Positions 44,646-53,721 of a DNA stretch of 64,000 bases are shown piece after piece. Both the position numbers and the translations under genes were made by a program. Each line of letters starts with the position of its first letter. Positions within the stretch are counted from its first letter, which is position 1. Source of the DNA: Candidatus Enterenecus merdae (GTDB lineage: Bacteria; Bacillota; Clostridia; Oscillospirales; Oscillospiraceae); assembly GCA_018716385.1 (NCBI GenBank), contig DVJZ01000026.1, forward strand, positions 62,001 to 126,000. The letters are read 5' to 3'. Under the pieces are notes generated by a model that saw only the letters and a list, made by a program, of their open reading frames with translations, made no database searches and was not told the DNA's origin.

Positions 44646-45545
44646 ATGACCCACCAGGAATTGGCCCTCACCGCCGCCCGCGCGCGGCTGCTGGGGCTGG
44701 AAATGGTGTACCGGGCCGCCTCCGGCCACCTGGGCGGCTCCTTCTCCGCCCTGGACCTGCTCACCGTCCTGTATCAGAACGTGATGCGGGTCGACCCCCA
44801 AGATCCCCAGGCCCCCGGCCGGGACCGCTTCGTGCTCAGCAAGGGCCACTGCACCCCGGCCCTCTATCCCACCCTGGCCCTGCGGGGGTATTTCCCCGTG
44901 GACGAGCTGGGGCAGTTCCGCTCCATCCGCGGGCACCTGTCCGGCCACGCGGAGATGTGCCATGTCCGGGGGGTGGATATGTCCACCGGTAGCCTGGGCC
45001 AGGGCGTGTCCGCCGCCGTGGGCATGGCCCTGGCGGGCAAGCTGGATAAGCTGGACTACCGGGTCTACGCCATGCTGGGGGACGGCGAGGTGGAAGAGGG
45101 CCAGGTGTGGGAGGCGGCCATGTCGGCGGCCAAGTTCCAGCTGGACAACCTGTGCGCCATCGTGGACGTCAACGGCCTGCAGATTGACGGCCCCACCGCC
45201 GAGGTGATGCCCTCCGAGCCCCTGGATCAGAAATGGGCGGCCTTCGGCTGGCACGTCATCCCCTGTGACGGCCACGACTACGCCGCCATAGAGGCCGCCT
45301 ACGCCCAGGCCGCCGCCGTCCGGGGCCAGCCCAGCGTCATCCTGGCCCGCACCGTCAAGGGCAAAGGGGTATCCTTTATGGAGGGCAGCGCCGGCTGGCA
45401 CGGCAAGGCCCCCAACGACCAGCAGTACCAGCAGGCCAAGGCGGAACTGGAGGGTCAGATCGCGGCCCTGTCCCAGCCGGCGGGGCAGCCCGGCGCGGCC
45501 CAGGCCGCTCCTGCGGAACGGAAGGAGGGAAAGGCATATGTCTGA
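44646..45545 (+). CDS. Transketolase, N-terminal subunit
   Basis: A 299-residue protein equal to the TPP-binding half of transketolase. SGHLGGSFSALDLL, SKGHCTPALYPTLA and the TPP motif GDGEVEEGQVWEA are present, as is KGKGVSFME near the end. Two-subunit transketolases are common in Firmicutes and archaea. The ATG at 44646 has AAAGGA 9 bases upstream, better than ATG at 44637. The C-terminal subunit overlaps by eight bases. The alanine/proline-rich tail of about 25 residues looks like a linker left from or leading to a fused form. Confidence 0.94.
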   Translation: MTHQELALTAARARLLGLEMVYRAASGHLGGSFSALDLLTVLYQNVMRVDPQDPQAPGRDRFVLSKGHCTPALYPTLALRGYFPVDELGQFRSIRGHLSGHAEMCHVRGVDMSTGSLGQGVSAAVGMALAGKLDKLDYRVYAMLGDGEVEEGQVWEAAMSAAKFQLDNLCAIVDVNGLQIDGPTAEVMPSEPLDQKWAAFGWHVIPCDGHDYAAIEAAYAQAAAVRGQPSVILARTVKGKGVSFMEGSAGWHGKAPNDQQYQQAKAELEGQIAALSQPAGQPGAAQAAPAERKEGKAYV

Positions 45546-46488
45546 GACCATCGCCACCCGCGCCGCCTATGGCCAGACCCTGGCGGCCTTAGGGGAGGAG
45601 TATCCCGACCTGGTGGTGCTGGACGCCGACCTGTCCGGCTCCACTATGAGCAAGCAGTTTGCCGACGCCTATCCCCACCGGTTCTTCAACGTGGGCATCG
45701 CCGAGGCCAATATGACGGGCATTGCCGCGGGGCTTGCCACCTGCGGCAAGCGGCCCTTCCTGCACTCCTTCGCCATGTTCGCCGCCGGGCGGGCCTGGGA
45801 GCAGGTGCGCAACTCCATCGCCTATCCACGGCTGAACGTGAAGGTGGTGGGCTCCCACGGCGGGCTGTCCGTGGGGGAGGACGGGGCCACCCATCAGTGC
45901 ATTGAGGATTACGCCATCATGCGCGCCATCCCCGGCATGGCGGTGGTCTCCCCCTGCGACGGGCCGTCCATGCGCCTGGCCGTCCGGGCCCTGCTGAACT
46001 ATGACGGGCCGGCCTACCTGCGCCTGGGCCGGCTGGCGGTGGAGTCGGTCACGGACGGGATCCCCGGCTACCGGTTTGAGCTGGGCCGGGGCTTCCAGCT
46101 GCGGGATGGGACGGACGTCACCGTCATCGCCACGGGCATGATGGTGCAGGAGGCGCTGAAGGCCGCCCAGGAACTGGAGGCAGAGGGGATCGGGGTGCGG
46201 GTGATTGACATGCACACCATTAAGCCGCTGGATGAGGAGATCGTGCTGAAGGCCGCCCGGGAGACCGGCGCCCTGGTCACCAGCGAGGAGGCCACCGTGC
46301 TGGGTGGGCTGGGCTCGGCGGTGTGCGAGTGTGTGGCTGGCTCAGGCCTGCCCGTCCCCGTGGTGCGCCACGGGGTGCAGGACGTGTTTGGCCGCTCCGG
46401 CGCGGCCCGGGACGTGCTGGCCGCTTACGGCCTCACCGCCGACGGCATCCGGGAGGCGGTTGGACGGGCCCTGGCGCTGAAGGGCTGA
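45538..46488 (+). CDS. Transketolase, C-terminal subunit
   Basis: A 316-residue protein equal to the pyrimidine-binding and C-terminal domains. LDADLSGSTM, FNVGIAEANMTGIAAGLA (with the catalytic glutamate) and GGLSVGEDGATHQ are typical. The pair makes ketose-aldose transfers in the non-oxidative pentose phosphate pathway. Its start lies inside the end of the N-terminal gene (eight-base overlap), implying coupled translation and equal subunit amounts. Confidence 0.95.
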   Translation: MSETIATRAAYGQTLAALGEEYPDLVVLDADLSGSTMSKQFADAYPHRFFNVGIAEANMTGIAAGLATCGKRPFLHSFAMFAAGRAWEQVRNSIAYPRLNVKVVGSHGGLSVGEDGATHQCIEDYAIMRAIPGMAVVSPCDGPSMRLAVRALLNYDGPAYLRLGRLAVESVTDGIPGYRFELGRGFQLRDGTDVTVIATGMMVQEALKAAQELEAEGIGVRVIDMHTIKPLDEEIVLKAARETGALVTSEEATVLGGLGSAVCECVAGSGLPVPVVRHGVQDVFGRSGAARDVLAAYGLTADGIREAVGRALALKG

Positions 46489-46561
46489 AACGGGGGTTCT
46501 CCGCCCGTCCGGGCCCCGGGCCTGGGCGGGCGGAAGGCCGCTCCAGCGGGGAAAAAAGTTG

Positions 46562-46590
46562 TTGACAAACCCCCTGCCATCGGGTATACT
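46562..46590 (+). promoter_or_regulatory. tRNA operon promoter
   Basis: Perfect TTGACA, 17-base spacer, TATACT, 28 bases ahead of tRNA-Met; the strongest-looking promoter in the window. Confidence 0.85.
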
Positions 46591-46617
46591 AATGCTTGCC
46601 CTATTGAGGCCACCCAT

Positions 46618-46694
46618 GGCGGCATAGCTCAGTTGGCTAGAGCGCACGGTTCATACCCGTAAGGTCATGTGTTCGAATCACATTGCCGCTACCA
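46618..46694 (+). tRNA. tRNA-Met (CAT)
   Basis: 77 bases including an encoded CCA. Acceptor GGCGGCA pairs with TGCCGCT (first pair G.T). Anticodon CAT at 46652-46654 in loop TTCATAC. It lacks the features of initiator tRNA, so it is the elongator type. The anticodon stem CACGG/CCGTA has a C.A mismatch at its outer pair (27-43). Confidence 0.93.
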
Positions 46695-46726
46695 CCCGAA
46701 GAGGCGGCGATGGCCGCCCCTTCGGG
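46695..46726 (+). other. Hairpin between tRNA-Met and tRNA-Glu
   Basis: CCCGAAG and GGCGGC arms with their complements make a strong hairpin directly after the CCA of tRNA-Met. There is no T-run, so it is more likely an RNA-processing spacer than a terminator. Confidence 0.5.
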
Positions 46727-46752
46727 CCCACCAGTTCCCCCTTGGGCAACCC

Positions 46753-46827
46753 GGCCCGTTGGTCAAGTGGTTAAGACACCGCCCTTTCACGGCGGTAACA
46801 CGGGTTCGAGTCCCGTACGGGTCACCA
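46753..46827 (+). tRNA. tRNA-Glu (TTC)
   Basis: 75 bases with encoded CCA. Acceptor GGCCCGT pairs with ACGGGTC. Anticodon TTC sits in the loop CTTTCAC closed by CCGCC/GGCGG. Confidence 0.95.
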
Positions 46828-46831
46828 ATCT

Positions 46832-46907
46832 GGAGGCTTAGCTCAGCCGGTAGAGCGCTTGCTTCACACGCAAGAGGTCACAGATTCGAGTTCTGTAGTC
46901 TCCACCA
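46832..46907 (+). tRNA. tRNA-Val (CAC)
   Basis: 76 bases with encoded CCA. Acceptor GGAGGCT pairs with AGTCTCC. Anticodon loop TTCACAC between CTTGC and GCAAG gives CAC, reading GTG codons, which are common in this GC-rich genome. Confidence 0.94.
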
Positions 46908-46927
46908 AACACAGCCCTCTGGGCCGT

Positions 46928-46969
46928 AAAACCCCCGGCTCCCTGCACGCAGGGAGCCGGGGGTTTTCT
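46928..46969 (+). terminator. Terminator of the tRNA operon
   Basis: A 19-base arm AAAACCCCCGGCTCCCTGC with its complement and a tiny loop, followed by TTTT. Confidence 0.9.
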
Positions 46970-47170
46970 GCAATTTTCTCCATTCTATCACATCCCTCGC
47001 CCTCTTGCACCAAAGGTTTCCCTTTCCCCCTTTCTATCCGGGGAAATGGGCTCCATTCCCGCCCCTTTCCACCACTGTAAAATATTTTCTACTTTCCCAT
47101 TCCAGTTTCATCTTCCTTTCATGTTTCATTGGTAGGATGTGGCCAGAAAGAAGAAAGGAGCTCTTCCCTT

Positions 47171-48376
47171 ATGAACCGGAAACAAAGAAGAAACGCCCTC
47201 ACCGCCCTATGCGCGGCGGGCCTGCTGGCCTTTGCCGCCGGCTGCGGACAGCAGCAGGGCTCGGCCGACTATATCGGCCTGGACGCGGCCAAAACCATCG
47301 CCCTGGAGGACGCGGGGGTGGACGAGTCAGCCGCCTCCTTCTCCATCACCGGGCTGGACCGGCAGAACGGCACCGATTTCTATGCCATCGACTTCACCGC
47401 CAACGGCCAGAGCTATACCTATGACATCGACGCGCTCACCGGCAACATCCTCAACAGCGGCGATGGGGCCGGGGCCTCCCCCGCCTCCATCACCGAGGAG
47501 CAGGCCCGGGAGATCGCGTTGAGCCATGCGGGGCTCAGCGCCGACCAGGTTACCTTCCTGCGGTGTGTGGCCGACCGGGAGGACGGCCGGCAGGTGTACG
47601 ACGTGGAGTTCTACACCGCTGATTTCACTGAGTACGATTACGAGATCGCCCTGGACAGTGGCGAAGTCCTCTCCTATGATTTCGACGTGGAGGGCTATGA
47701 CCGCCCCGCTCCCAGCGCAGATCCCACCCCCGTACCCAGCGCCCAGACCGGCACCACCTCTACCGCCGGCAGCAGCGGCTCCACCTCCAGCGGGGCAACA
47801 TCCGGCGGGTCTGCCGCCAGCGGCGGTACCTCTGGCGGGAGCACCTCCAGCGGCAGCTCTGGCGGCACCACTTCCGGCGGTGGGTCTACCTCTACCGGTA
47901 CCGGCATCACCGCCGATCAGGCCCGGCAGATCGCCTTGAACCACGCGGGGCTCAGCGCCAGCCAGGTCACCTTCCTGCGCAGCCATCTGGACTGGGAGAA
48001 CGGCCGCCGGGTGTATGATGTGGAGTTTTACAGCACCTCCAACTATGCCGAGTACGACTATGAGATCGACGCCTCCAGCGGTACGGTGCTCTCCTATGAC
48101 TACGACGCGGAGTACTATACGCCCCCCAGCTCCGGTGGAAACACCGGCGGCAGTTCGGGCGCCACCATCTCCTTGGACCAGGCCCGGCAGACCGCCCTGG
48201 CCCGGGTGCCCGGCGCCACCGCCAATGACATCCGGATCCACCTGGACTATGACGACGGCCGGGTGGAATACGAGGGCACCATCTACTACAACCAGACGGA
48301 GTATGAGTTCACCATCGACGCCTACTCCGGCGTCATCCGGGAGTGGGACGTGGAGTCCCACCAGGGCCGGTGGTAA
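47171..48376 (+). CDS. PepSY-domain lipoprotein
   Basis: A 401-residue lipoprotein. Signal peptide with lipobox FAAGC near residues 20-24. Four PepSY-like units follow, recognisable by starts such as ITEEQAREIALSHAGLS and ends such as YEIALDSGEVLSYD. A Ser/Thr/Gly-rich linker of about 70 residues separates units two and three. PepSY domains bind or inhibit peptidases or act in cell-surface signalling, and here the protein would face outward. The start at 47171 has AAAGGAG about 13 bases upstream. The last two units are close copies of those in the next gene. Confidence 0.85.
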   Translation: MNRKQRRNALTALCAAGLLAFAAGCGQQQGSADYIGLDAAKTIALEDAGVDESAASFSITGLDRQNGTDFYAIDFTANGQSYTYDIDALTGNILNSGDGAGASPASITEEQAREIALSHAGLSADQVTFLRCVADREDGRQVYDVEFYTADFTEYDYEIALDSGEVLSYDFDVEGYDRPAPSADPTPVPSAQTGTTSTAGSSGSTSSGATSGGSAASGGTSGGSTSSGSSGGTTSGGGSTSTGTGITADQARQIALNHAGLSASQVTFLRSHLDWENGRRVYDVEFYSTSNYAEYDYEIDASSGTVLSYDYDAEYYTPPSSGGNTGGSSGATISLDQARQTALARVPGATANDIRIHLDYDDGRVEYEGTIYYNQTEYEFTIDAYSGVIREWDVESHQGRW

Positions 48377-48461
48377 GCCCGTACCGCACCGCTTCCTGTA
48401 ACAGACCACCCCAGGCAACGCTACCTGAAGACCAAATCTTTGAGAAAAGGAGACCTGAACC

Positions 48462-49610
48462 ATGAAGCTACAAACCATCTTCCGTCGCGCGGGGGCCATC
48501 CTGATCGGCACGTCCCTGGCTGTGGGCCTGCTGATCACCTCTGCCGGCGCAGCCGTCGCCAGCGGCGTGGCTGCCCAGCTGTCCCCCAACTTCACCGTGC
48601 TGGTGGACGGTGAGTCCCGCACCTTCTACAACGTGGCCGGCGTTGAGGTACACCCCATTTTGTACAACGGCACCACCTACCTACCCGTCCGGGCCATGAG
48701 CGAGCTGATCGGCAAGAACGTCAACTGGGATCAGAGCACCTACACCGTCTCCCTGGGCGGAACCCGCACCACCCCGCCCACCGTGGGCACGCCTGACCTC
48801 TACGCCGTGACCCGGGATGTGACGGTGCGTCTGTCCCCGGACATCACCGTGCTCATGGACGGCGTACAGCGCCAGTTTGCCGACGCCAACGGCAACACCG
48901 TCTATCCCCTGCTCTATGACGGGTCGGTCTACCTGCCCATCCGGGCCATCGGCAACCTGATGGGAATGAGCGTGGGCTGGAACGGCTCCACCCAGACGGT
49001 CAGCCTGAACGGCAGTACCGCCGGCGAGGGCTCCCTGGTCACCGACGCGGACAGCTTCGGCCCCACTGATCCCAACACCGGCAACACTGGCACCACCACC
49101 CCCACCTATCCCGACACCGGATCCGGCTCCACCGGCACCGGCATCACCGCCGAGCAGGCCCAGCAGATCGCCCTGAACCACGCGGGGCTCAGCGCCAGCC
49201 AGGTTGCCTTTGTGCGCAGCCACCTGGACTGGGAGCACGGCCGCCAGGTGTACGATGTGGAGTTCTACAGCACCTCGAACTACACCGAGTACGACTATGA
49301 GATCGACGCCACCAACGGCACAATCCTCTCCTACGATTACGATGCAGAGTACTGGAACCGTCCCAGCTATCCCAGCTATCCTAACACCGGCTCCGGCGGC
49401 ACCAGCGCTGCCATCTCCCTGGAAGAGGCCAAGCAGATCGCTTTGGCCCGGGTTCCCGGCGCCACCAATATCCGCATCCACCTGGAATGGGATGACGGTC
49501 GGCTGCAGTACGAGGGCTCCATCTACTATGGCTACTGGGAGTATGAGTTCTCCATGGATGCCAACACCGGCACCATCTGGGAGTGGGAGCGGGATCACAT
49601 CTACGACTGA
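48462..49610 (+). CDS. Secreted protein with copper-amine-oxidase-like stalk domains and PepSY repeats
   Basis: A 382-residue exported protein. A signal peptide (to about residue 33, ending AGAAVA) is followed by two stalk domains of the copper amine oxidase N-terminal type: FTVLVDGESRTF with YLPVRAMSELIGKNVNWD, and ITVLMDGVQRQF with YLPIRAIGNLMGMSVGW. A proline/threonine/glycine linker leads to two PepSY units very like those of the upstream gene. Stalk domains are non-catalytic surface modules in Firmicutes. The start follows AAAAGGAG. It is probably cotranscribed with 47171-48376 (85-base gap). Confidence 0.85.
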   Translation: MKLQTIFRRAGAILIGTSLAVGLLITSAGAAVASGVAAQLSPNFTVLVDGESRTFYNVAGVEVHPILYNGTTYLPVRAMSELIGKNVNWDQSTYTVSLGGTRTTPPTVGTPDLYAVTRDVTVRLSPDITVLMDGVQRQFADANGNTVYPLLYDGSVYLPIRAIGNLMGMSVGWNGSTQTVSLNGSTAGEGSLVTDADSFGPTDPNTGNTGTTTPTYPDTGSGSTGTGITAEQAQQIALNHAGLSASQVAFVRSHLDWEHGRQVYDVEFYSTSNYTEYDYEIDATNGTILSYDYDAEYWNRPSYPSYPNTGSGGTSAAISLEEAKQIALARVPGATNIRIHLEWDDGRLQYEGSIYYGYWEYEFSMDANTGTIWEWERDHIYD

Positions 49611-49662
49611 TCTCTTCCCCTGATCCTACTCTCTTTCACATTTTATCAGTCAGGAGATCCCT

Positions 49663-50022
49663 ATGAAAAAGCATCCTTGGTTTCAGCTCTATCCGGAACA
49701 TCACGGGGCCTCGCGCTGTTCCATCGCCGGCGGCGGCGTAAAACTCCTCTCCCTCTTTATCCTGGCCGCCGCCATCCTCTACTCCCTGGCCCTTCTGCTG
49801 TGCGGCTTCCGGGTGGCGTCCGCCGCCGGGCTGGGCACCGCCCTGGTGTTCCTGATGGACGAACTGGATGACATGGTGTTGCTCGCCTTCTTCCTCTGGG
49901 GGGCCTTCGCCGCCTGTCGGTTCGCCGCCAGCGTGCTCCACGCCAAGGCGGAGCTGCTGGCCAGAACTGACCAGCCGGCCACCGTCACCCAAACCGCTCA
50001 GGACACCACCACTTCTACCTGA
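49663..50022 (+). CDS. Small membrane protein, unknown
   Basis: A 119-residue protein with two hydrophobic segments (about 28-50 and 70-92), an acidic patch between them (FLMDELDDM) and a Thr/Gln-rich tail. The start follows AGGAG. It lies 52 bases after the stalk/PepSY gene and before a terminator, so it may be the last gene of that unit. I recognise no family. Confidence 0.6.
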   Translation: MKKHPWFQLYPEHHGASRCSIAGGGVKLLSLFILAAAILYSLALLLCGFRVASAAGLGTALVFLMDELDDMVLLAFFLWGAFAACRFAASVLHAKAELLARTDQPATVTQTAQDTTTST

Positions 50023-50036
50023 CCGGGCCCTCTCTC

Positions 50037-50077
50037 CCCGCCCTCCCTGGAAAGTTTCCAGGGAGGGCGGGTCTTTT
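50037..50077 (+). terminator. Terminator after the PepSY gene group
   Basis: CCCGCCCTCCCTGGAAA with its complement, then TCTTTT. The rest of 50078-50289 shows no gene. Confidence 0.85.
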
Positions 50078-50289
50078 CCGTTCTGGCCCCTATGCTGCAA
50101 GGTTTCTCCGCCGTCGTCCCTTGGCCGGGCCGGCCGGGTTTTCCCGGGGAATCCGCCCTGTTGCAACCCCGGTTTCCCCCTGCGTCATGCAGGTTTTCCC
50201 CTGCGCCGATTCATTTTCTCCCGATGCCTTTTGCCTAAAAAGCCCACCAATCCCCTCTGATTTTTATCTATATCCCCGGCCCCTCCCAG

Positions 50290-50319
50290 TTGACAAATCC
50301 ATTTATTTCACGATATAAT
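50290..50319 (+). promoter_or_regulatory. Promoter of the amino acid ABC transporter operon
   Basis: Perfect TTGACA, 18-base spacer, perfect TATAAT, about 89 bases ahead of the first gene. No leader element is recognised. Confidence 0.75.
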
Positions 50320-50407
50320 GCAATAAAGTTTTCTTGCGGATTCCCTGTTCCCACGCTCAGGCTTCCCCATCCGCCCAGATCCGGTTCGCAGAGAGGAGAT
50401 GGTTCCT

Positions 50408-51133
50408 GTGGTCAAATTGGTCAACGTCAACAAGTTCTTCGGCAGCCTTCACGTTTTGAAGGACATCAACCTTCAGGTTGCAGAGGGAGAAAAACTTGTC
50501 ATCATCGGCCCGTCCGGCTCGGGCAAGAGCACCACGGTGCGGTGCATGAACTTCCTGGAAGAGCCTACCTCAGGCCAAGTGTACATCGACGGGGTGCAGC
50601 TAACCCATAAGAACAAGACCGAATTGGTGCGCCGCTCCACGGCCATGGTCTTTCAGCAGTTCAATCTCTATCCCCACAAGACGGTGTTGGAAAACCTCAC
50701 CCTGGCCCCCATCAAGCTCCAGAAGGTCCCCAAGGCGGAGGCGGTGGAGCGGGCCTACAAGTACCTGGACATCGTGGGCCTGCGGGAAAAGGCGGGCAGC
50801 TACCCGGCCACCTTGTCCGGCGGGCAGCAGCAGCGGGTGGCCATCGCCCGGGCCCTGTGCTCCCGGGCCAAGATCATCCTGTTTGACGAGCCCACCTCCG
50901 CCCTGGACCCGGAGACCGTCCAGGAGGTGCTGGATGTGATGATCCGTCTGGCCAGCGAGAAGAACATCACCATGGTCATCGTCACCCACGAGATGGGCTT
51001 TGCCCGCCAGGTGGCCGACCGGGTCATCTTCATGGATGACGGGCGCATCGTCGAAGAGGGGCCGCCGGAGCACTTCTTCACCAACCCCACCGAAGAGCGC
51101 ACCAAAGCGTTTTTGAGCAAGATCCTGCGCTGA
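50408..51133 (+). CDS. Polar amino acid ABC transporter, ATP-binding protein
   Basis: A 241-residue ATPase of the GlnQ type. Walker [10 protein letters not shown] near residue 35, Q-loop VFQQFNLYP, signature [15 protein letters not shown] and Walker [14 protein letters not shown] are all intact. The GTG at 50408 lies 9 bases past GAGGAG; the ATG at 50399 would touch that site. It is the first gene of a four-gene importer with a binding lipoprotein and two permeases. Confidence 0.95.
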   Translation: MVKLVNVNKFFGSLHVLKDINLQVAEGEKLVIIGPSGSGKSTTVRCMNFLEEPTSGQVYIDGVQLTHKNKTELVRRSTAMVFQQFNLYPHKTVLENLTLAPIKLQKVPKAEAVERAYKYLDIVGLREKAGSYPATLSGGQQQRVAIARALCSRAKIILFDEPTSALDPETVQEVLDVMIRLASEKNITMVIVTHEMGFARQVADRVIFMDDGRIVEEGPPEHFFTNPTEERTKAFLSKILR

Positions 51134-51207
51134 TTTCCCGCTTGCAGCGGCGCTCGCGCCTGTAAGAATAGATCGTCAGTCTTGATTTGGAAATGGAGGA
51201 CCCTGTT

Positions 51208-52089
51208 ATGAAACATCGCAAGAAACTGCTGGCCACCCTGCTGGCCGGGGCCATGTGCCTGGCCCTTTCCGCCTGCGGTGGCGGCGACACGCCCGCCTCT
51301 GCCAGCCCCGCCTCGTCCGGCGCCGGCACGTCTGCCAGCCCCTCTGGGGAACCCCTGGCCGCCGACGTGCAGGCCATCGTGGACCGGGGTGTGCTGCGGG
51401 TGGGTGTAAAGCCCGACGTACCCGGCTTCGGCTATCAGGACGTGCTCACCGAGGAGTATTCCGGCATGGAGGTCGACCTGGCCCATCAGATCGCGCAGAG
51501 CCTGGGCGTGGACCGAGTGGCATTCACCCCCGTCACCGCCGCCACCCGAGGCCAGCTGCTGGACTCGGGGGACATTGATATGGTCATCGCCACCTTCACC
51601 ATCACTGACGAGCGCCGGGACAGTTGGAACTTCACCACCCCCTACTACACCGACGCGGTCTCCCTGCTGGTCAAAACCGACAGCGGCATCGCCGACTATG
51701 CGGACCTGGAGGGCAAAGTCATCGGCGTCTCCACCGGCTCCACCTCAATGGAGTCGCTCATCGCCGTGGCGGCGGAGAACGGCGTCACCCTGACCCAGGC
51801 GGACAACTTCTCCGAGTACGCTACCTATCCCGAGATCAAAACCGCCCTGGACGCCGGCCGGGTGGACGCATTCTGCGTGGACGGCTCCATCCTGTCCGGC
51901 TATCTGGATGACAGCGTGGAGATCCTGGACTCCATCCGCTTCTCCCCCCAGGAGTACGGCATCGCCACCGCCCTGGCCAACACCGGCCTGGCCGAATATC
52001 TGGACGAGCTGATCAACACATGGCTGGATGACGGCACCATCGATCAGATGATCTCCGATAACGGCGTGGCCCCCTCCTTTGAGGGCTAA
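51208..52089 (+). CDS. Amino acid ABC transporter substrate-binding lipoprotein
   Basis: A 293-residue family 3 solute-binding protein. Lipobox LSAC near residues 19-22, then a Ser/Ala-rich spacer and the binding domain (GVLRVGVKPDVPGFGY; IATFTITDERRDSWNFTTPYY, typical of polar amino acid binders). The ligand cannot be named with certainty; glutamate, aspartate or glutamine types fit. The start at 51208 has GGAGG upstream. Confidence 0.93.
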   Translation: MKHRKKLLATLLAGAMCLALSACGGGDTPASASPASSGAGTSASPSGEPLAADVQAIVDRGVLRVGVKPDVPGFGYQDVLTEEYSGMEVDLAHQIAQSLGVDRVAFTPVTAATRGQLLDSGDIDMVIATFTITDERRDSWNFTTPYYTDAVSLLVKTDSGIADYADLEGKVIGVSTGSTSMESLIAVAAENGVTLTQADNFSEYATYPEIKTALDAGRVDAFCVDGSILSGYLDDSVEILDSIRFSPQEYGIATALANTGLAEYLDELINTWLDDGTIDQMISDNGVAPSFEG

Positions 52090-52138
52090 GCCAGGCCGCA
52101 CCAGCGGTCCATTGGGGATCGCCCCCAGAATTTCACCC

Positions 52139-52164
52139 GGGGCCGGAGCGGCAGCTCCGGCCCC
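52139..52164 (+). other. Intercistronic hairpin after the binding protein gene
   Basis: GGGGCCGGAGC and its complement form an 11-bp stem with a GGCA loop in the 147-base gap before the permease. No T-run follows. Such hairpins often protect the upstream mRNA and raise the level of the binding protein. Confidence 0.5.
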
Positions 52165-52236
52165 GTCAGGAGCACCTCACCCACCCGGTGGGATGCCCCT
52201 GACGGAGCATACCACCCCGGCAAAGGAGGTTCTTGC

Positions 52237-52950
52237 ATGATTGAACAGATCCTGACCCCTTGGCGCTGGCAGACCCTGCTCACCCAATGGCCCACCCTGC
52301 TGCGCGCCTTTCTCACCACGCTGGAAGCTTCGGTGCTGGCCCTGCTGCTGGCCCTGGCGCTGGGCGTGATCTTTGGGCTGATGTCCACCTCCCACCACCG
52401 CCTGCCCCGGGTGGTGGCCCGGATCTACGTGGAGTTCTTCCAAAACACCCCGCTGATGATCCAGCTCTTCTTCGTCTTCTTCGCCCTGCCCTATGCGGGT
52501 GTCTCCCTGCCCTCCTTCGCCTGCGGGGTGCTGTGCGTGGGGGTGTACACCGGCGCGTACATCTCCGAGGTGGTGCGGGCGGGCATCCAGTCCATCCCGC
52601 TGGGACAGTTTGAGGCGGCCCACTCCCAGGGCTTCACCTACCTGCAGACCATGCTGCTGATCATCCTGCCCCAGACGGTGCGGATCATCCTGCCTCCCTT
52701 GGTCAACCAATGCGTCAACCTGATCAAGAACACCTCGGTGCTGGCCATGATCGCCGGGGGCGACCTGATGTATGTGGCCAACAACTGGGCCACCAACGGC
52801 AACGCCAGCTATGGCCCGGCCTATCTCATCAGCGGGGTGCTCTACTTCCTGCTGTGCTTCCCCCTGTCCACATGGGCCCGCCGGTATGAGGAGAAACTAA
52901 AGCGGCAGGACACCCAGCGCCCTGCCGCCGGAAAGGAGGCGGCCGCGTAA
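52237..52950 (+). CDS. Amino acid ABC transporter permease, first subunit
   Basis: A 237-residue permease with about five membrane helices. The HisM-type signature near the cytosolic loop, EAAHSQGFTYLQTMLLIILPQ, contacts the ATPase. The start follows AAAGGAGG. The next permease gene shares one base with its stop codon. Confidence 0.94.
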   Translation: MIEQILTPWRWQTLLTQWPTLLRAFLTTLEASVLALLLALALGVIFGLMSTSHHRLPRVVARIYVEFFQNTPLMIQLFFVFFALPYAGVSLPSFACGVLCVGVYTGAYISEVVRAGIQSIPLGQFEAAHSQGFTYLQTMLLIILPQTVRIILPPLVNQCVNLIKNTSVLAMIAGGDLMYVANNWATNGNASYGPAYLISGVLYFLLCFPLSTWARRYEEKLKRQDTQRPAAGKEAAA

Positions 52951-53639
52951 TGTTTGACCAGCTTGCAGACCTGTTCACCCCCACCATCCTGCTCTACCTG
53001 CTGCGGGGGTTTGCCATCACCCTGCGGGTGGCGGCCATCGCCATCCTGCTGTCCATCCTATTTGGCACCATCCTGGGCCTGATCCGCGCCTATGCCCCCA
53101 AGCCCCTGCGGATGCTGGCAGGGGCCTACATCGAGTGGTTCCGCAACACCCCCCACCTGCTGTGGGTAATGGTGTGCTTCATCGCCGCCCCCTTGCCCAG
53201 CGACTGGGCCCGGTGCGCCATGGCCTATGTACTCTTCACCTCTGCCATGATGGCCGAGGTCATCCGGGGTGGGCTGAACGCCATCCCCAAGGGCCAGTTC
53301 GAGGCGGCCCACTCCCAGGGCTTCACCCTGGTGGGCACCCTGCGCTACATCATCCTGCCCCAATGCTTCCGGCGCATTGTGCCCACCATGCTCAGCCAGA
53401 TCATCACCGTGGTAAAGGACACCTCTTTCATGGCCCAGGTGGCGGTGGCCGAGCTGCTGTTCCGCACCAAGAACCTGATGAGCATCTTCTACAACGTGGT
53501 GGGCCGGCAGATCACCGCCCCGGACGTGTTCCTGCTGTTCGGCTTTGCCATGCTGCTGTACTTCCTGGTGAACTTCGCCCTGTCGTGCATCGTGCGCTAC
53601 CTGCAAAAGCGCAACCGCACCGACCTGCCCCACAGGTGA
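52950..53639 (+). CDS. Amino acid ABC transporter permease, second subunit
   Basis: A 229-residue permease paralogous to its neighbour, with the same loop (EAAHSQGFTLVGTLRYIILPQ). Its ATG overlaps the preceding TAA (TAATG), so translation is coupled. Together the two form the membrane channel of the importer. Confidence 0.94.
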   Translation: MFDQLADLFTPTILLYLLRGFAITLRVAAIAILLSILFGTILGLIRAYAPKPLRMLAGAYIEWFRNTPHLLWVMVCFIAAPLPSDWARCAMAYVLFTSAMMAEVIRGGLNAIPKGQFEAAHSQGFTLVGTLRYIILPQCFRRIVPTMLSQIITVVKDTSFMAQVAVAELLFRTKNLMSIFYNVVGRQITAPDVFLLFGFAMLLYFLVNFALSCIVRYLQKRNRTDLPHR

Positions 53640-53669
53640 TCTGCCCTAAAATCTTTCCCTGACCGCGCA

Positions 53670-53706
53670 AGCCCCCCAGCGCCATACTGGCGCTGGGGGG
53701 CTGTTT
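53670..53706. terminator. Terminator between the ABC transporter and the polymer-modification operon
   Basis: A 15-bp stem AGCCCCCCAGCGCCA with its complement, loop TAC, then GTTTG. It serves convergent genes. Confidence 0.75.
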
Positions 53707-53721
53707 GCCTGTCCCAGAGCG

